This document shows, one piece after another, positions 16,196 through 22,914 of a DNA stretch of 22,914 nucleotides (position 1 is its first letter; every line of letters starts with the position of its first letter). Both the position numbers and the translations under genes were made by a program. Source of the DNA: Bdellovibrio sp. (GTDB taxonomy: Bacteria; Myxococcota; SpSt-1050). The notes under the pieces were generated by a model. The model had not been told where the DNA came from. It worked only from the letters and a program-made list of their open reading frames with translations, and did no database searches. The DNA lies in NCBI GenBank assembly GCA_020725805.1, contig DYEF01000017.1:1-22914 (forward strand), read 5' to 3'.

Positions 16196-17713
16196 CTATT
16201 CCTGAGAACCGTTGCCGGAATTATCCTTGCGGTCAATACCATACCGCTCGAGCATATTGTACAGGGTCATTCTTTCCACTCCCAGAATCTGGGCAACCCT
16301 CGATTTATTGTTTTTATACTCCTTGAGAAGCAGTCTCAGATATCTCGATGTAAAGACATCAAGGGTAGGCCTGTCATTGACAATATTGAAGTACCCTATC
16401 TTTTTATCTCCTTCACTGATTTCGATATCATCTTCCTCTGATGCTTCACGCACTCCGTCTCCGGTTAAGGGATGCATCTTCTTTTCGGGCACAAAAGGAA
16501 TCAGCACATCCTGTCCGCTCTCCGGCTCCCTGAAATCCTTGATTATATTCTTGGGCAATTCCTTTGGTGTAATAATACCCTCAAAACTGAGAGAGACAGC
16601 CCTCTCCATGGCATTCTCAAGCTCTCTCACATTGCCGGGCCACCTGTATTCTTTGAGCATTCTCATAGCAGAGGATGAAATACCCCTCATAGGTTTGTTC
16701 TGCCGCGCTGAAAATTTCTGAATGAAGTGCTGAATCAGAATCTCTATGTCTTCACCCCTTTCCCTGAGCGGCGGAAGTCTCAGGGTAACAACATCCAGTC
16801 TGAAATACAAATCCTCCCTGAACCGCCCTTCCCTAACCTCCTTTTCGAGGTCCTTATTGGTTGCCGCAATTATTCTTACATCTACCCTGTAGACCGTATT
16901 ACCGCCTACCCGCTTACACTCTCCGGTATCGAGCACCCTAAGTATCTGTGCCTGCATCTTAGGTGAAATATCTCCTATCTCATCCAGAAATATCGTCCCG
17001 CCGTTGGCCTCCTCAAAAAGTCCCCGTTTCTGGGAGATAGCCCCTGTAAAAGCCCCCTTCTCGTGCCCGAACAGTTCGCTCTCGAGCAGAGATTCGGCAA
17101 GCGCCGTACAATTTATCACGACAAACGGCTTATCAACCCTCTTTGAATTCTTGTGGATGGACCTTGCAACGAGTTCCTTTCCGGTCCCGCTCTCCCCTAT
17201 TATAAGAACAGTAGAATCCGTAGGGGCAATAGCCGCCACCTGCTTGAAGACATTTATCATCTCCTGACTCTTGCCGACTATGTTAACTATATCGTATTTT
17301 TCCTTGAGCGAATAACTCAGCGCCTCGTTCTCTCTCAGCAGGTCACGGTGTTCGATAGCCCTTCTGATAGTAAGCTCTGCCTTCTGAATATCAAACGGTT
17401 TCGAGAGGTAATCAAATGCCCCGAGCCTCATTGCCATCATCGCATCATCTACCGACCCGAATCCCGTCATCATTATTACAATTATATCCGGATAATTGCT
17501 CTTGACCCATTTCAGAACTTCATAACCGGACATATAAGGCATTCTAACATCACAGAGGACAACATCCACACGTTTTGTCTTGATTGTCTCAATAGCAACA
17601 CGGCCATCCGAGAACTGCGATATGTTATATGTATCAAAGTCATTCAGGTATGTTATCAGAGGCGCTATATTTTCAAGTTCATCGTCAACAATTATAATAT
17701 TCGATTTTTTCAT
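16196..17713 (-). CDS. Sigma54-dependent response regulator (NtrC family)
   Basis: This 505-residue transcription activator has a receiver domain (1-120) with the acidic pair Asp10/Asp11, phosphoacceptor Asp55, Thr83 and Lys105. The central AAA+ domain (about 145-380) has Walker A GESGTGKE (173-180), the sigma54-contacting GAFTGA loop (220-225) and the Walker B region GGTIFLDEIGD. A linker rich in acidic residues (about 400-445) leads to a C-terminal Fis-type helix-turn-helix, seen in NNKSRVAQILGVERMTLYNM. All key residues are present, so it should be a functional activator. It overlaps the kinase gene by 4 bases (ATGA), with GGAGGGG before its start. I saw no clear sigma54 promoter in the window, so its targets are probably elsewhere. 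Confidence 0.95.
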   Translation of the reverse strand: MKKSNIIIVDDELENIAPLITYLNDFDTYNISQFSDGRVAIETIKTKRVDVVLCDVRMPYMSGYEVLKWVKSNYPDIIVIMMTGFGSVDDAMMAMRLGAFDYLSKPFDIQKAELTIRRAIEHRDLLRENEALSYSLKEKYDIVNIVGKSQEMINVFKQVAAIAPTDSTVLIIGESGTGKELVARSIHKNSKRVDKPFVVINCTALAESLLESELFGHEKGAFTGAISQKRGLFEEANGGTIFLDEIGDISPKMQAQILRVLDTGECKRVGGNTVYRVDVRIIAATNKDLEKEVREGRFREDLYFRLDVVTLRLPPLRERGEDIEILIQHFIQKFSARQNKPMRGISSSAMRMLKEYRWPGNVRELENAMERAVSLSFEGIITPKELPKNIIKDFREPESGQDVLIPFVPEKKMHPLTGDGVREASEEDDIEISEGDKKIGYFNIVNDRPTLDVFTSRYLRLLLKEYKNNKSRVAQILGVERMTLYNMLERYGIDRKDNSGNGSQE

Positions 17714-18807
17714 ATTTTCCCCTCCTTCTTATCCCTGAAACTGAAAGTAAAAACAGAACCTTTGCCGACAGTACTTTCTACCACTATATCTCCCCCCAGA
17801 ACCCTTGCAATCTCCCTGCATATCGTCAGACCAAGACCCGATGCCTTTCCCTTATGCTTCGTCGTAAAAAAAGGTTCAAATATCTTCTCTCTCAGTTCTC
17901 CGGATATCCCCACTCCGTTATCGGCAACTCTTATATAACACATTCCATCGGAGAATTTACCGGCAGATATTCTGATAAATCCCTTTCCGTGAATAGACTC
18001 ATTTGCATTTGAAACCAGATTGATGACAACCTCCCGGAGCATATCGGGGTCAGAATGTATAACCGAGAGGTCAGGCTCAATATTGAGTTCTATACTCTCA
18101 ATCTCCTTTTGCAGAGAGGGCAGAAGGAAATCGATAATCTCCGAGAGAAATTCCTTTACATTTATCTTTTCGGTCTTCTGTTTATCAAGTATAAGAACAT
18201 CCAGCGCCTGACGGATAATCTTCTCTATTCTCTGTAATTCCTGATTTATTATGGTGAGCCTGTTCTTTGTGTCGTAATCGAGTCTGTTGTTGGAAAGAAT
18301 GAGCTGGATATGTCCTGATATGGAATTAAGGGGTGTACCCAGTTTGTGGGCGATAGTTGCAACCAGATGTCCGAGTGCAATATTCTTCTCCTTCTCCATA
18401 AGTGCCTTGTTCTTTCTGTTGAGTTCGTATGAGCAGCGGTTGACCTCCTCCGTAAGCCATCTTATGAATTCATCCCTCTTTGCAATATCCCTCTTGATAT
18501 CCTCCTGATTCCGCCTGAACATCTCCATAACATTGCTGAAAAACTCCGAGAAAAGTTCCTCCTCCGGATACTTCATATGCGGATTTCTGATATAATCCAT
18601 TGCCTTTCTGATATTCTCCTTCATCCAGGCAAGATGCTTTCCGAAGACAAAAATGACTCCTGTATATGTAACCACAGAAAAGACCAGAGATATAAGAGCG
18701 ATATATGCAAGATACGTAATCTGGAAATCGTGGGGCAGTATAATATAAAACAAAACAAGTGAAGAAAAGTAGAGCAGAAAGACAATAAAAAATCCTGCAG
18801 TCTTCAT
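17710..18807 (-). CDS. Membrane sensor histidine kinase, NtrB-like
   Basis: This 365-residue kinase is the likely partner of the adjacent sigma54 regulator. Two N-terminal helices (about 5-24 and 33-55) enclose only a few residues, so there is almost no extracytoplasmic sensor. A helical stretch (about 60-140) links them to the HisKA domain with phosphoacceptor His154 in IAHKLGTPLN. The catalytic domain has the N box (INLVSNANESI), G1 (DNGVGI), F box (FFTTK) and G2 (GLGLTI). The residue after His154 is Lys, where most HisKA kinases have Glu or Asp. The gene overlaps the unknown gene upstream and the regulator downstream by 4 bases each. Confidence 0.93.
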   Translation of the reverse strand: MKTAGFFIVFLLYFSSLVLFYIILPHDFQITYLAYIALISLVFSVVTYTGVIFVFGKHLAWMKENIRKAMDYIRNPHMKYPEEELFSEFFSNVMEMFRRNQEDIKRDIAKRDEFIRWLTEEVNRCSYELNRKNKALMEKEKNIALGHLVATIAHKLGTPLNSISGHIQLILSNNRLDYDTKNRLTIINQELQRIEKIIRQALDVLILDKQKTEKINVKEFLSEIIDFLLPSLQKEIESIELNIEPDLSVIHSDPDMLREVVINLVSNANESIHGKGFIRISAGKFSDGMCYIRVADNGVGISGELREKIFEPFFTTKHKGKASGLGLTICREIARVLGGDIVVESTVGKGSVFTFSFRDKKEGKI

Positions 18808-19457
18808 TGCCGGTTCACCGATATCAGATAATCAAGGGACTGGGCAATCTTCTCGACAGGGATATTCCTGTATCTCTCATTCCTTACAAACAATGCAAAC
18901 GAGTATTCCAAAAACCTCTCCCTTAATGCTATATCTGTTCTGGATACCTTTTTCAACCTTTTCAGAATGATTTTCCTGATGTTATCAGGAAATTTCAGGT
19001 ATGTACTCATTATACGGCTGCGTCCGTTCAGAACACATACCCTGCTCTCAACAAGGGCCTTTCTCTCGGTACTGTCAATCCTCGGGTCGGGGTCTACATA
19101 GAATCTCTCCCTGTCAAAAATATCCTCAAGGACAGCAAATTCAGATTCCTTCCTGACCAGATGAAAGACAGAACGCCGTGACTTTATCATCGCCTCTGCT
19201 ATCCTTCTCGTCTCGTCATCGATTCGGTGTGCATCCCGATTGAGGATATGTCCCAGTACAGGACGGCTGACTTTAGATGTATCTGCCTCTACCAGAAACC
19301 ACTCCAGAAATGCATTTATCCGTTCCTGATAGAAATCCTCGTTTTCGTAGATATCACCAACAAGAGAAAAAAACTTCTTTCTCTGCAGGGCTATACTGTT
19401 TTCATCAAAGACCTGTTCCAAAATAGGATAAATCTTTTCCAAAAAGCCATCCAGCAT
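18804..19457 (-). CDS. Unknown helical protein between pyrC and the kinase
   Basis: I do not recognise this 217-residue protein. It looks soluble: it has no signal peptide and no membrane helix, is rich in Arg, Glu, Ile and Phe, and is probably mostly alpha-helical. It has a few aromatic-rich stretches (for example AFLEWFLVEAD and RFLEYSFALFVRNERYRNIP). There is no cysteine cluster or nucleotide-binding motif. The ATG at 19457, one base after the pyrC stop, is preferred; the frame runs on to 19502 but that would overlap pyrC by 44 bases. There is no clear Shine-Dalgarno, so it is probably translated by coupling. Its end overlaps the kinase start in ATGA, suggesting that it works with the two-component system, perhaps as an accessory or signal-input protein. 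That is inference from position. Confidence 0.7.
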   Translation of the reverse strand: MLDGFLEKIYPILEQVFDENSIALQRKKFFSLVGDIYENEDFYQERINAFLEWFLVEADTSKVSRPVLGHILNRDAHRIDDETRRIAEAMIKSRRSVFHLVRKESEFAVLEDIFDRERFYVDPDPRIDSTERKALVESRVCVLNGRSRIMSTYLKFPDNIRKIILKRLKKVSRTDIALRERFLEYSFALFVRNERYRNIPVEKIAQSLDYLISVNRQ

Positions 19458-19458
19458 A

Positions 19459-20730
19459 TCAGAGTTCGGAATAGAGTACCCTGCCCGAAACAATAGTGGC
19501 AAGTACCCTGCCTCTCAGTTTATATCCCGCAAAAGGCGTATTTCTTGCCTTGCTGAAAAACTTCGAAGGGTCCACCACCCACTCTTTCCGCAAGTCTATA
19601 ATGGTAATATTGGCCTCCTGCCCGACAGTAAGGCTGTTGGGAGATATTCCCAATACCTTTGCAGGCCCTGTTGACATCAGATGTATTGCCCTCTTAAGAG
19701 AAATTACACCATCATTTACCAGATTCATTATCAGTCCGGCGCTCGTCTCAAGACCGGCAATCCCCGGCTTTGCTATATCGAATTCCACTTCCTTTTCCGC
19801 CGGAGAATGCGGGGCGTGGTCACTCGCAATACAATCGATAGTTCCGTCCTTAATAGCCTTCCTCAGGGCCTGTACATCAGAGCGGCTCCTCAGAGGCGGA
19901 TTTACCTTGAGATTCGTATCGTAGGTACTCAGCATATCATCGCTGAGATAAAGATAATGCGGGGTTGTCTCCGCCGTAACTCTCATCTTCTTCTTCTTTG
20001 CCCTCCTGATATGAAAGAGCGAATCGGCTGCGGAGACATGAGCTATATGGAGCCTGCACCCTGTCAGTGAGGAGACAGCAATATCCCTGAAGACTATAAT
20101 CTCCTCCGACTGTACTGGCACAGGTCTGAGACCAAAACGGGTCGAGAATATGCCTTCATTCATAACACCCTTACCGCTTAGATTGTGGTCTTCGCAGTGG
20201 GATATAACAAGAATATCGTGAGTCGCGGCATACTCCATGGCCCTCCTTAGAATCCCGCTGTTCATAACACTCTTTCCGTCTTCCGAAATCGCAACCATCC
20301 CCTCCTGCTTCATACTGAAATATTCGCAGAGTTTCTCACCTTTCTGCTCGACCGTAATGGCACCGACGGGCATTACCTTTACACCGTTTGCCATACGCGC
20401 CCTCTCCATAATAAATCTCGTAGTCGAGGGATTATCGTTCGGGGGAATCGTATTAGGCATACAGGCTATAGCAGTAAAACCTCCTGCGGCAGCCGCCCTG
20501 CATCCGCTCTCTATTGTCTCCTTGAACTCCTCTCCCGGCTCTCTGAGATGCGTATGGATATCAATAAAACCCGGGCAGAGAATCAGATTTGTGGCACTGA
20601 GCACCTCCGCACCTCTTACATTAATACTCCCCTTTATTTCGACTATCTTACCTCTGTCAATCAGTATATCTGCCTTTTTGTCAATATGATGTGAAGGGTC
20701 AACAAGTCTGGCACCTTTTATCAGAAGCAT
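19459..20730 (-). CDS. pyrC: Dihydroorotase (class I)
   Basis: This 423-residue zinc amidohydrolase interconverts carbamoyl-aspartate and dihydroorotate, the third step of UMP synthesis. Metal-site motifs are visible: FIDIHTHLREPG (His59, His61, with the substrate Arg63), the SEDGKSV segment supplying the bridging Asp of class I enzymes, SHCEDH, and CIASDHAPHS with the catalytic Asp. Length and the N-terminal composite beta domain (LLIKGARLVDP) are normal for the class I family. GGAGAG precedes the ATG. It follows pyrB after 18 bases. Confidence 0.95.
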   Translation of the reverse strand: MLLIKGARLVDPSHHIDKKADILIDRGKIVEIKGSINVRGAEVLSATNLILCPGFIDIHTHLREPGEEFKETIESGCRAAAAGGFTAIACMPNTIPPNDNPSTTRFIMERARMANGVKVMPVGAITVEQKGEKLCEYFSMKQEGMVAISEDGKSVMNSGILRRAMEYAATHDILVISHCEDHNLSGKGVMNEGIFSTRFGLRPVPVQSEEIIVFRDIAVSSLTGCRLHIAHVSAADSLFHIRRAKKKKMRVTAETTPHYLYLSDDMLSTYDTNLKVNPPLRSRSDVQALRKAIKDGTIDCIASDHAPHSPAEKEVEFDIAKPGIAGLETSAGLIMNLVNDGVISLKRAIHLMSTGPAKVLGISPNSLTVGQEANITIIDLRKEWVVDPSKFFSKARNTPFAGYKLRGRVLATIVSGRVLYSEL

Positions 20731-20748
20731 AAATCTCTCCTTTTTTTA

Positions 20749-21714
20749 CTATTGTTCTATACTAACCTTCTCGGCTCCTCTCAGGAGGAAAAGCACCGCC
20801 ATCCTTACAGCCACCCCGTTTTCCACCTGATTCAGGATAACGCATCTCTTGTCATTTACTACATCAGGCGATATCTCCACATTCCTGTTTATGGGACCGG
20901 GATGCATAATAATTGCGTCTTTTCTGAGATTCTTCAGAATCTCCTTATTCAACCCGTACAGCATGGAATATTCCCTGATAGTCGGGAAGAGCCCCTCAGT
21001 CAGTCTTTCGAGCTGAATCCTGAGCATCATTACCACATCCGCCCAGCTGACAGCCTCCTTCAAATCGTGGGAGACCTTGACATTCATCTTCTCGATACCG
21101 GTTGGAATCAGCGTTTTGGGACCCACTAACATTACATCTGCCTTCACTTTATTCAGTCCGATGATATTACTTCTCGCCACCCTTGAATGTGCAATATCCC
21201 CGACTATAGCCACCTTCAGTCCCTCAAGGCGGTTCTTATATTCCTTCATAGTATACATATCCAGCAGGGCCTGAGTCGGGTGCTCGTGAAGACCATCACC
21301 GGCATTCAGTACCGATGCAGAGACAATCTTCGAAAGATAGAGTGCCGAACCGGAAAACGAATGTCTGATAATCATAAAATCCGGTTTCATTGCCATAAGA
21401 GTCTGTGCAGTATCGAGCAGCGTCTCACCCTTGACAACGGCAGATGCCGAAGAGGTAATATTTACAATATCGGCAGAGAGCCTCTTGGCAGCAATCTCGA
21501 ACGATGTCCTTGTGCGGGTCGAAGGTTCAAAGAAGAGATTTACCACAGTCTTTCCCTTAAGGGCAGGAACCTTCTTGATATTTCTGAGAGATATCTCCTT
21601 GAACATCCTTGCCTTATCAAGGATAAGATAAATCTCCTTTTCGGTCAGCTGCTCCATTGATACAAGATCTTTATGCGCAAATTCCCCTTTCTTTATAATT
21701 CTGGGTATCGTCAT
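20749..21714 (-). CDS. pyrB: Aspartate carbamoyltransferase catalytic subunit
   Basis: This 321-residue enzyme joins carbamoyl phosphate and aspartate in the committed step of pyrimidine synthesis. It has the carbamoyl-phosphate loop [13 protein letters not shown], the [13 protein letters not shown] segment and the C-terminal [12 protein letters not shown]. The aspartate-binding domain has the [10 protein letters not shown] motif. No pyrI regulatory chain is nearby, as is usual for enzymes found with pyrR. Its ATG overlaps the pyrR stop (ATGA). Confidence 0.97.
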   Translation of the reverse strand: MTIPRIIKKGEFAHKDLVSMEQLTEKEIYLILDKARMFKEISLRNIKKVPALKGKTVVNLFFEPSTRTRTSFEIAAKRLSADIVNITSSASAVVKGETLLDTAQTLMAMKPDFMIIRHSFSGSALYLSKIVSASVLNAGDGLHEHPTQALLDMYTMKEYKNRLEGLKVAIVGDIAHSRVARSNIIGLNKVKADVMLVGPKTLIPTGIEKMNVKVSHDLKEAVSWADVVMMLRIQLERLTEGLFPTIREYSMLYGLNKEILKNLRKDAIIMHPGPINRNVEISPDVVNDKRCVILNQVENGVAVRMAVLFLLRGAEKVSIEQ

Positions 21715-22271
21715 AACTTCTTCTCTCCTTTTTCAAGAATTACTGCATCCTCTTTCCTCTTCCCCTCCTCGGTAAATACCACATTCACCCTGTCATTCTC
21801 CCTCGTCTCTATCCTGTATCCGACAAATTCGGCATAAACAGGTATTTCCCTGTGGCCTCTGTCCACAAGGACTGCAACCTCAATCTTCTTCGGTCTCCCG
21901 AAATCAATGATGACATCGATTGCCGCCCTGATTGTACGGCCTGTAAAGAGAACATCATCAATAAGAATAATGTATTTGTCATTTACATCAAAAAGAAGCT
22001 CAGTCTCACCGACCTCAGGTTTTGAGAGTGATGAATCAATATCATCCCTGTAAAGAGTAATATCCACGATTCCCTTCGGTATATCTGTCTTGAGTTTCTT
22101 CTTCAGAATCTTATGAATCCTCTCCATAAGATAGACACCGCCGGTTCTGATACCGACCAGTGAAAGCCTGTCTGCATCCTTCCCGTAGCGACTGATTATC
22201 TTCTCGGCTATCTGTGAAATCAGCTGCCTGATTTCCTCACCCTTCAGTATTACTTTATTGCTCTCTTTCAC
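21711..22271 (-). CDS. pyrR: PyrR: pyrimidine operon regulator / uracil phosphoribosyltransferase
   Basis: This 186-residue type I phosphoribosyltransferase-fold protein makes UMP from uracil and PRPP and, in many bacteria, binds pyr mRNA to promote attenuation. The PRPP-binding motif [18 protein letters not shown] is intact. [15 protein letters not shown] and the C-terminal [10 protein letters not shown]...DRVNVVF are typical. The GTG at 22271 is chosen because a perfect AAGGAGG lies 5 bases upstream; starts further 5' (frame open to a TTG at 22286) would overlap that site. The size fits the family (about 180). No attenuator hairpin is visible before it or before the upstream gene. Confidence 0.94.
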   Translation of the reverse strand: MKESNKVILKGEEIRQLISQIAEKIISRYGKDADRLSLVGIRTGGVYLMERIHKILKKKLKTDIPKGIVDITLYRDDIDSSLSKPEVGETELLFDVNDKYIILIDDVLFTGRTIRAAIDVIIDFGRPKKIEVAVLVDRGHREIPVYAEFVGYRIETRENDRVNVVFTEEGKRKEDAVILEKGEKKL

Positions 22272-22288
22272 AAAGACCTCCTTCAAAG

Positions 22289-22681
22289 TTAATATGCGAT
22301 ATAATGCCCCATAGCAGTATGTTCTGCGGTGATATCGATTATATGGGTATAATCGAATGGGACATATTTTACCTGCTCCTGATATTGCATCTTTGCGGAG
22401 ACCTTGGAGCGGGACGGCTCCCTGATAATCACAAGTGCAGTAGGAGGGACATTTAGATTATGTTGTCTTTTAAGCCTCTGTGCAAAATTATTTCTTATCA
22501 GGTCATCACGTTTATCGGTCAGTGCCTGATTTGCCGCACCGGAGACTGCCTCCTTTATATCATAGTATCTGATAGCAACAGGGATATACAGATAGGCAAA
22601 ATAGAAAACTGCAAAAATGGCCATATATATCAGAAGTTTGATTACTGATATACCTTTCTGATTCATTAATTCTCTGTGCAT
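22289..22681 (-). CDS. Small single-helix membrane protein, DUF4845-like / pilin-like N-terminus
   Basis: This 130-residue protein starts MHRELMNQKGISVIKLLIYM, followed by a hydrophobic helix (about 11-36) and an extracytoplasmic alpha/beta part. The helix start (K-G-I-S-V-I-K-L-L) resembles type IV prepilins but has Lys where prepilins have Glu at +5. The pattern of helix, IPVAIRYYDIKEAV and a small C-terminal domain fits the DUF4845 family. The ATG at 22681 has a strong GGAAGGGG upstream; a second ATG six codons on has none. It is the first gene of the pyr operon, 17 bases before the pyrR GTG. Its function is unknown, and a link to pyrimidine metabolism is not evident from sequence. Confidence 0.7.
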   Translation of the reverse strand: MHRELMNQKGISVIKLLIYMAIFAVFYFAYLYIPVAIRYYDIKEAVSGAANQALTDKRDDLIRNNFAQRLKRQHNLNVPPTALVIIREPSRSKVSAKMQYQEQVKYVPFDYTHIIDITAEHTAMGHYIAY

Positions 22682-22768
22682 CTTCCCCTTCCTTTCTGAA
22701 AAATCCTAACTACCATTATTGATTCTGTTATGCAAGATTATTGAGCAAAAAAATATTTTGGAAAAAAT

Positions 22769-22797
22769 TTATTAAAATATTGTAACTGCAACGTCAA
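22769..22797 (-). promoter_or_regulatory. Candidate promoter of the pyr/two-component/xseA operon
   Basis: On the minus strand a -35 TTGACG (22792-22797) is followed after 17 bases by a -10 TAATAA (22769-22774). Transcription would start near 22762, giving a leader of about 80 bases before the first gene. The leader is A/T-rich with no evident terminator-antiterminator pair. The -35 is touched by the proximal palindrome of the tandem repeat, which would suit a repressor or activator site. Confidence 0.5.
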
Positions 22798-22833
22798 AAT
22801 GTTACATTTCTGCAAAATTAAAATGTTACATTT
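22786..22833. repeat. Two adjacent 24-bp tandem repeats with internal palindromes
   Basis: Units 22786-22809 and 22810-22833 match at 21 of 24 positions, both starting CTGCAA. Each ends in AAATGTTACATTT, a 13-bp palindrome with an unpaired central base (22797-22809 and 22821-22833). A looser relative (AAAATATTGTAAC) lies at 22774-22786. The arrangement resembles paired operator sites or iterons. The overlap with the candidate -35 box favours an operator. Confidence 0.6.
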
Positions 22834-22914
22834 TTCGGCTTCATTGATTTTCATATAACTGCCTCACTATATTCTTTTACTATCCCTGATTTTGTTTTGC
22901 AAAGTCTTTTTCCT
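22834..22914. other. Window end, no gene seen
   Basis: This is A/T-rich sequence with no convincing gene start or end and no hairpin. The next gene upstream of the operon lies outside the window. Confidence 0.5.

Noticed and set aside
16195-16242. 16-codon extension of xseA into the regulator gene.
   Set aside because: The ATG at 16194 directly follows the regulator stop, has a ribosome site and gives the usual XseA start.
17153-17938. 261-codon open frame on the plus strand.
   Set aside because: It is antisense to the sigma54 regulator and kinase genes, both with complete motif sets.
19458-19502. 15-codon extension of the unknown gene into pyrC.
   Set aside because: The next ATG at 19457 fits stop-start coupling; a 44-base overlap is less likely, though not excluded.
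22786-22833. CRISPR-like repeat.
   Set aside because: The two units are directly adjacent with no spacers and no cas genes are present.
22738-22854. 38-codon minus-strand frame starting MKINEAEKCNIL with GAGG upstream.
   Set aside because: It runs through the tandem repeats and the candidate promoter, is A/T-rich with low complexity and has no family features; a leader peptide cannot be excluded.

Overview
The window looks like chromosomal DNA from a Gram-negative, respiring, moderately low-GC bacterium. It is most likely related to Myxococcota or the former Deltaproteobacteria. Pointers to this are the Cys-rich CGDGxC...C..DC modules, Asp/Thr-rich tails ending in a CGC motif, a large lipoprotein of ASH-type repeats plus a vWA domain, a sigma54 response regulator with its kinase, and a pyrR-pyrB-pyrC order. 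The lineage is an inference; there is no rRNA or other marker gene here. No tRNA, rRNA, CRISPR array, IS element or phage gene was seen.

Layout. (1) 1-1876, + strand: a sigma70-like promoter and a secreted GH25 lysozyme-like lipoprotein with two Cys-rich/Ig-like repeats. (2) 1877-2155: a convergent intergenic region with two arrays of degenerate 7-bp tandem repeats and no gene. (3) 2156-8965, - strand: a tightly packed complex I operon, nuoA-B-C-D-G-H-I. Its last gene, translationally coupled to nuoI, encodes a membrane-anchored protein with two carboxypeptidase-regulatory-like domains and a PDZ domain. nuoE, nuoF and nuoJ-N are not here. (4) 9060-12550, - strand: a self-contained unit with a consensus promoter, a 1125-residue ASH/vWA lipoprotein and a perfect intrinsic terminator. 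(5) 12651-22681, - strand: nine genes with overlaps or gaps of at most 22 bases, probably one long operon. In transcription order they are a DUF4845-like small membrane protein, pyrR, pyrB, pyrC, an unknown helical protein, a histidine kinase, a sigma54 response regulator, xseA and a membrane protein with a degenerate spermidine-synthase-like domain. A promoter candidate upstream (22769-22797) is overlapped by two 24-bp tandem repeats that each carry a 13-bp palindrome.

How the genes fit together. The nuo genes encode the quinone-reducing arm (B, C, D, I), part of the electron-input arm (G) and two membrane subunits (A, H) of NADH:quinone oxidoreductase. The pyr genes carry out steps two and three of de novo UMP synthesis and code for its regulator/salvage enzyme. 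The kinase/regulator pair is a complete NtrB/NtrC-like two-component system of unknown signal. Most of the window is core metabolism. I did not find a clear new defence or mobile system. The points most worth a second look are the PDZ protein coupled to complex I, the shortened NuoG that keeps the N7 cluster motif, the unknown protein between pyrC and the kinase, the degenerate synthase-like membrane protein and the two repeat regions.
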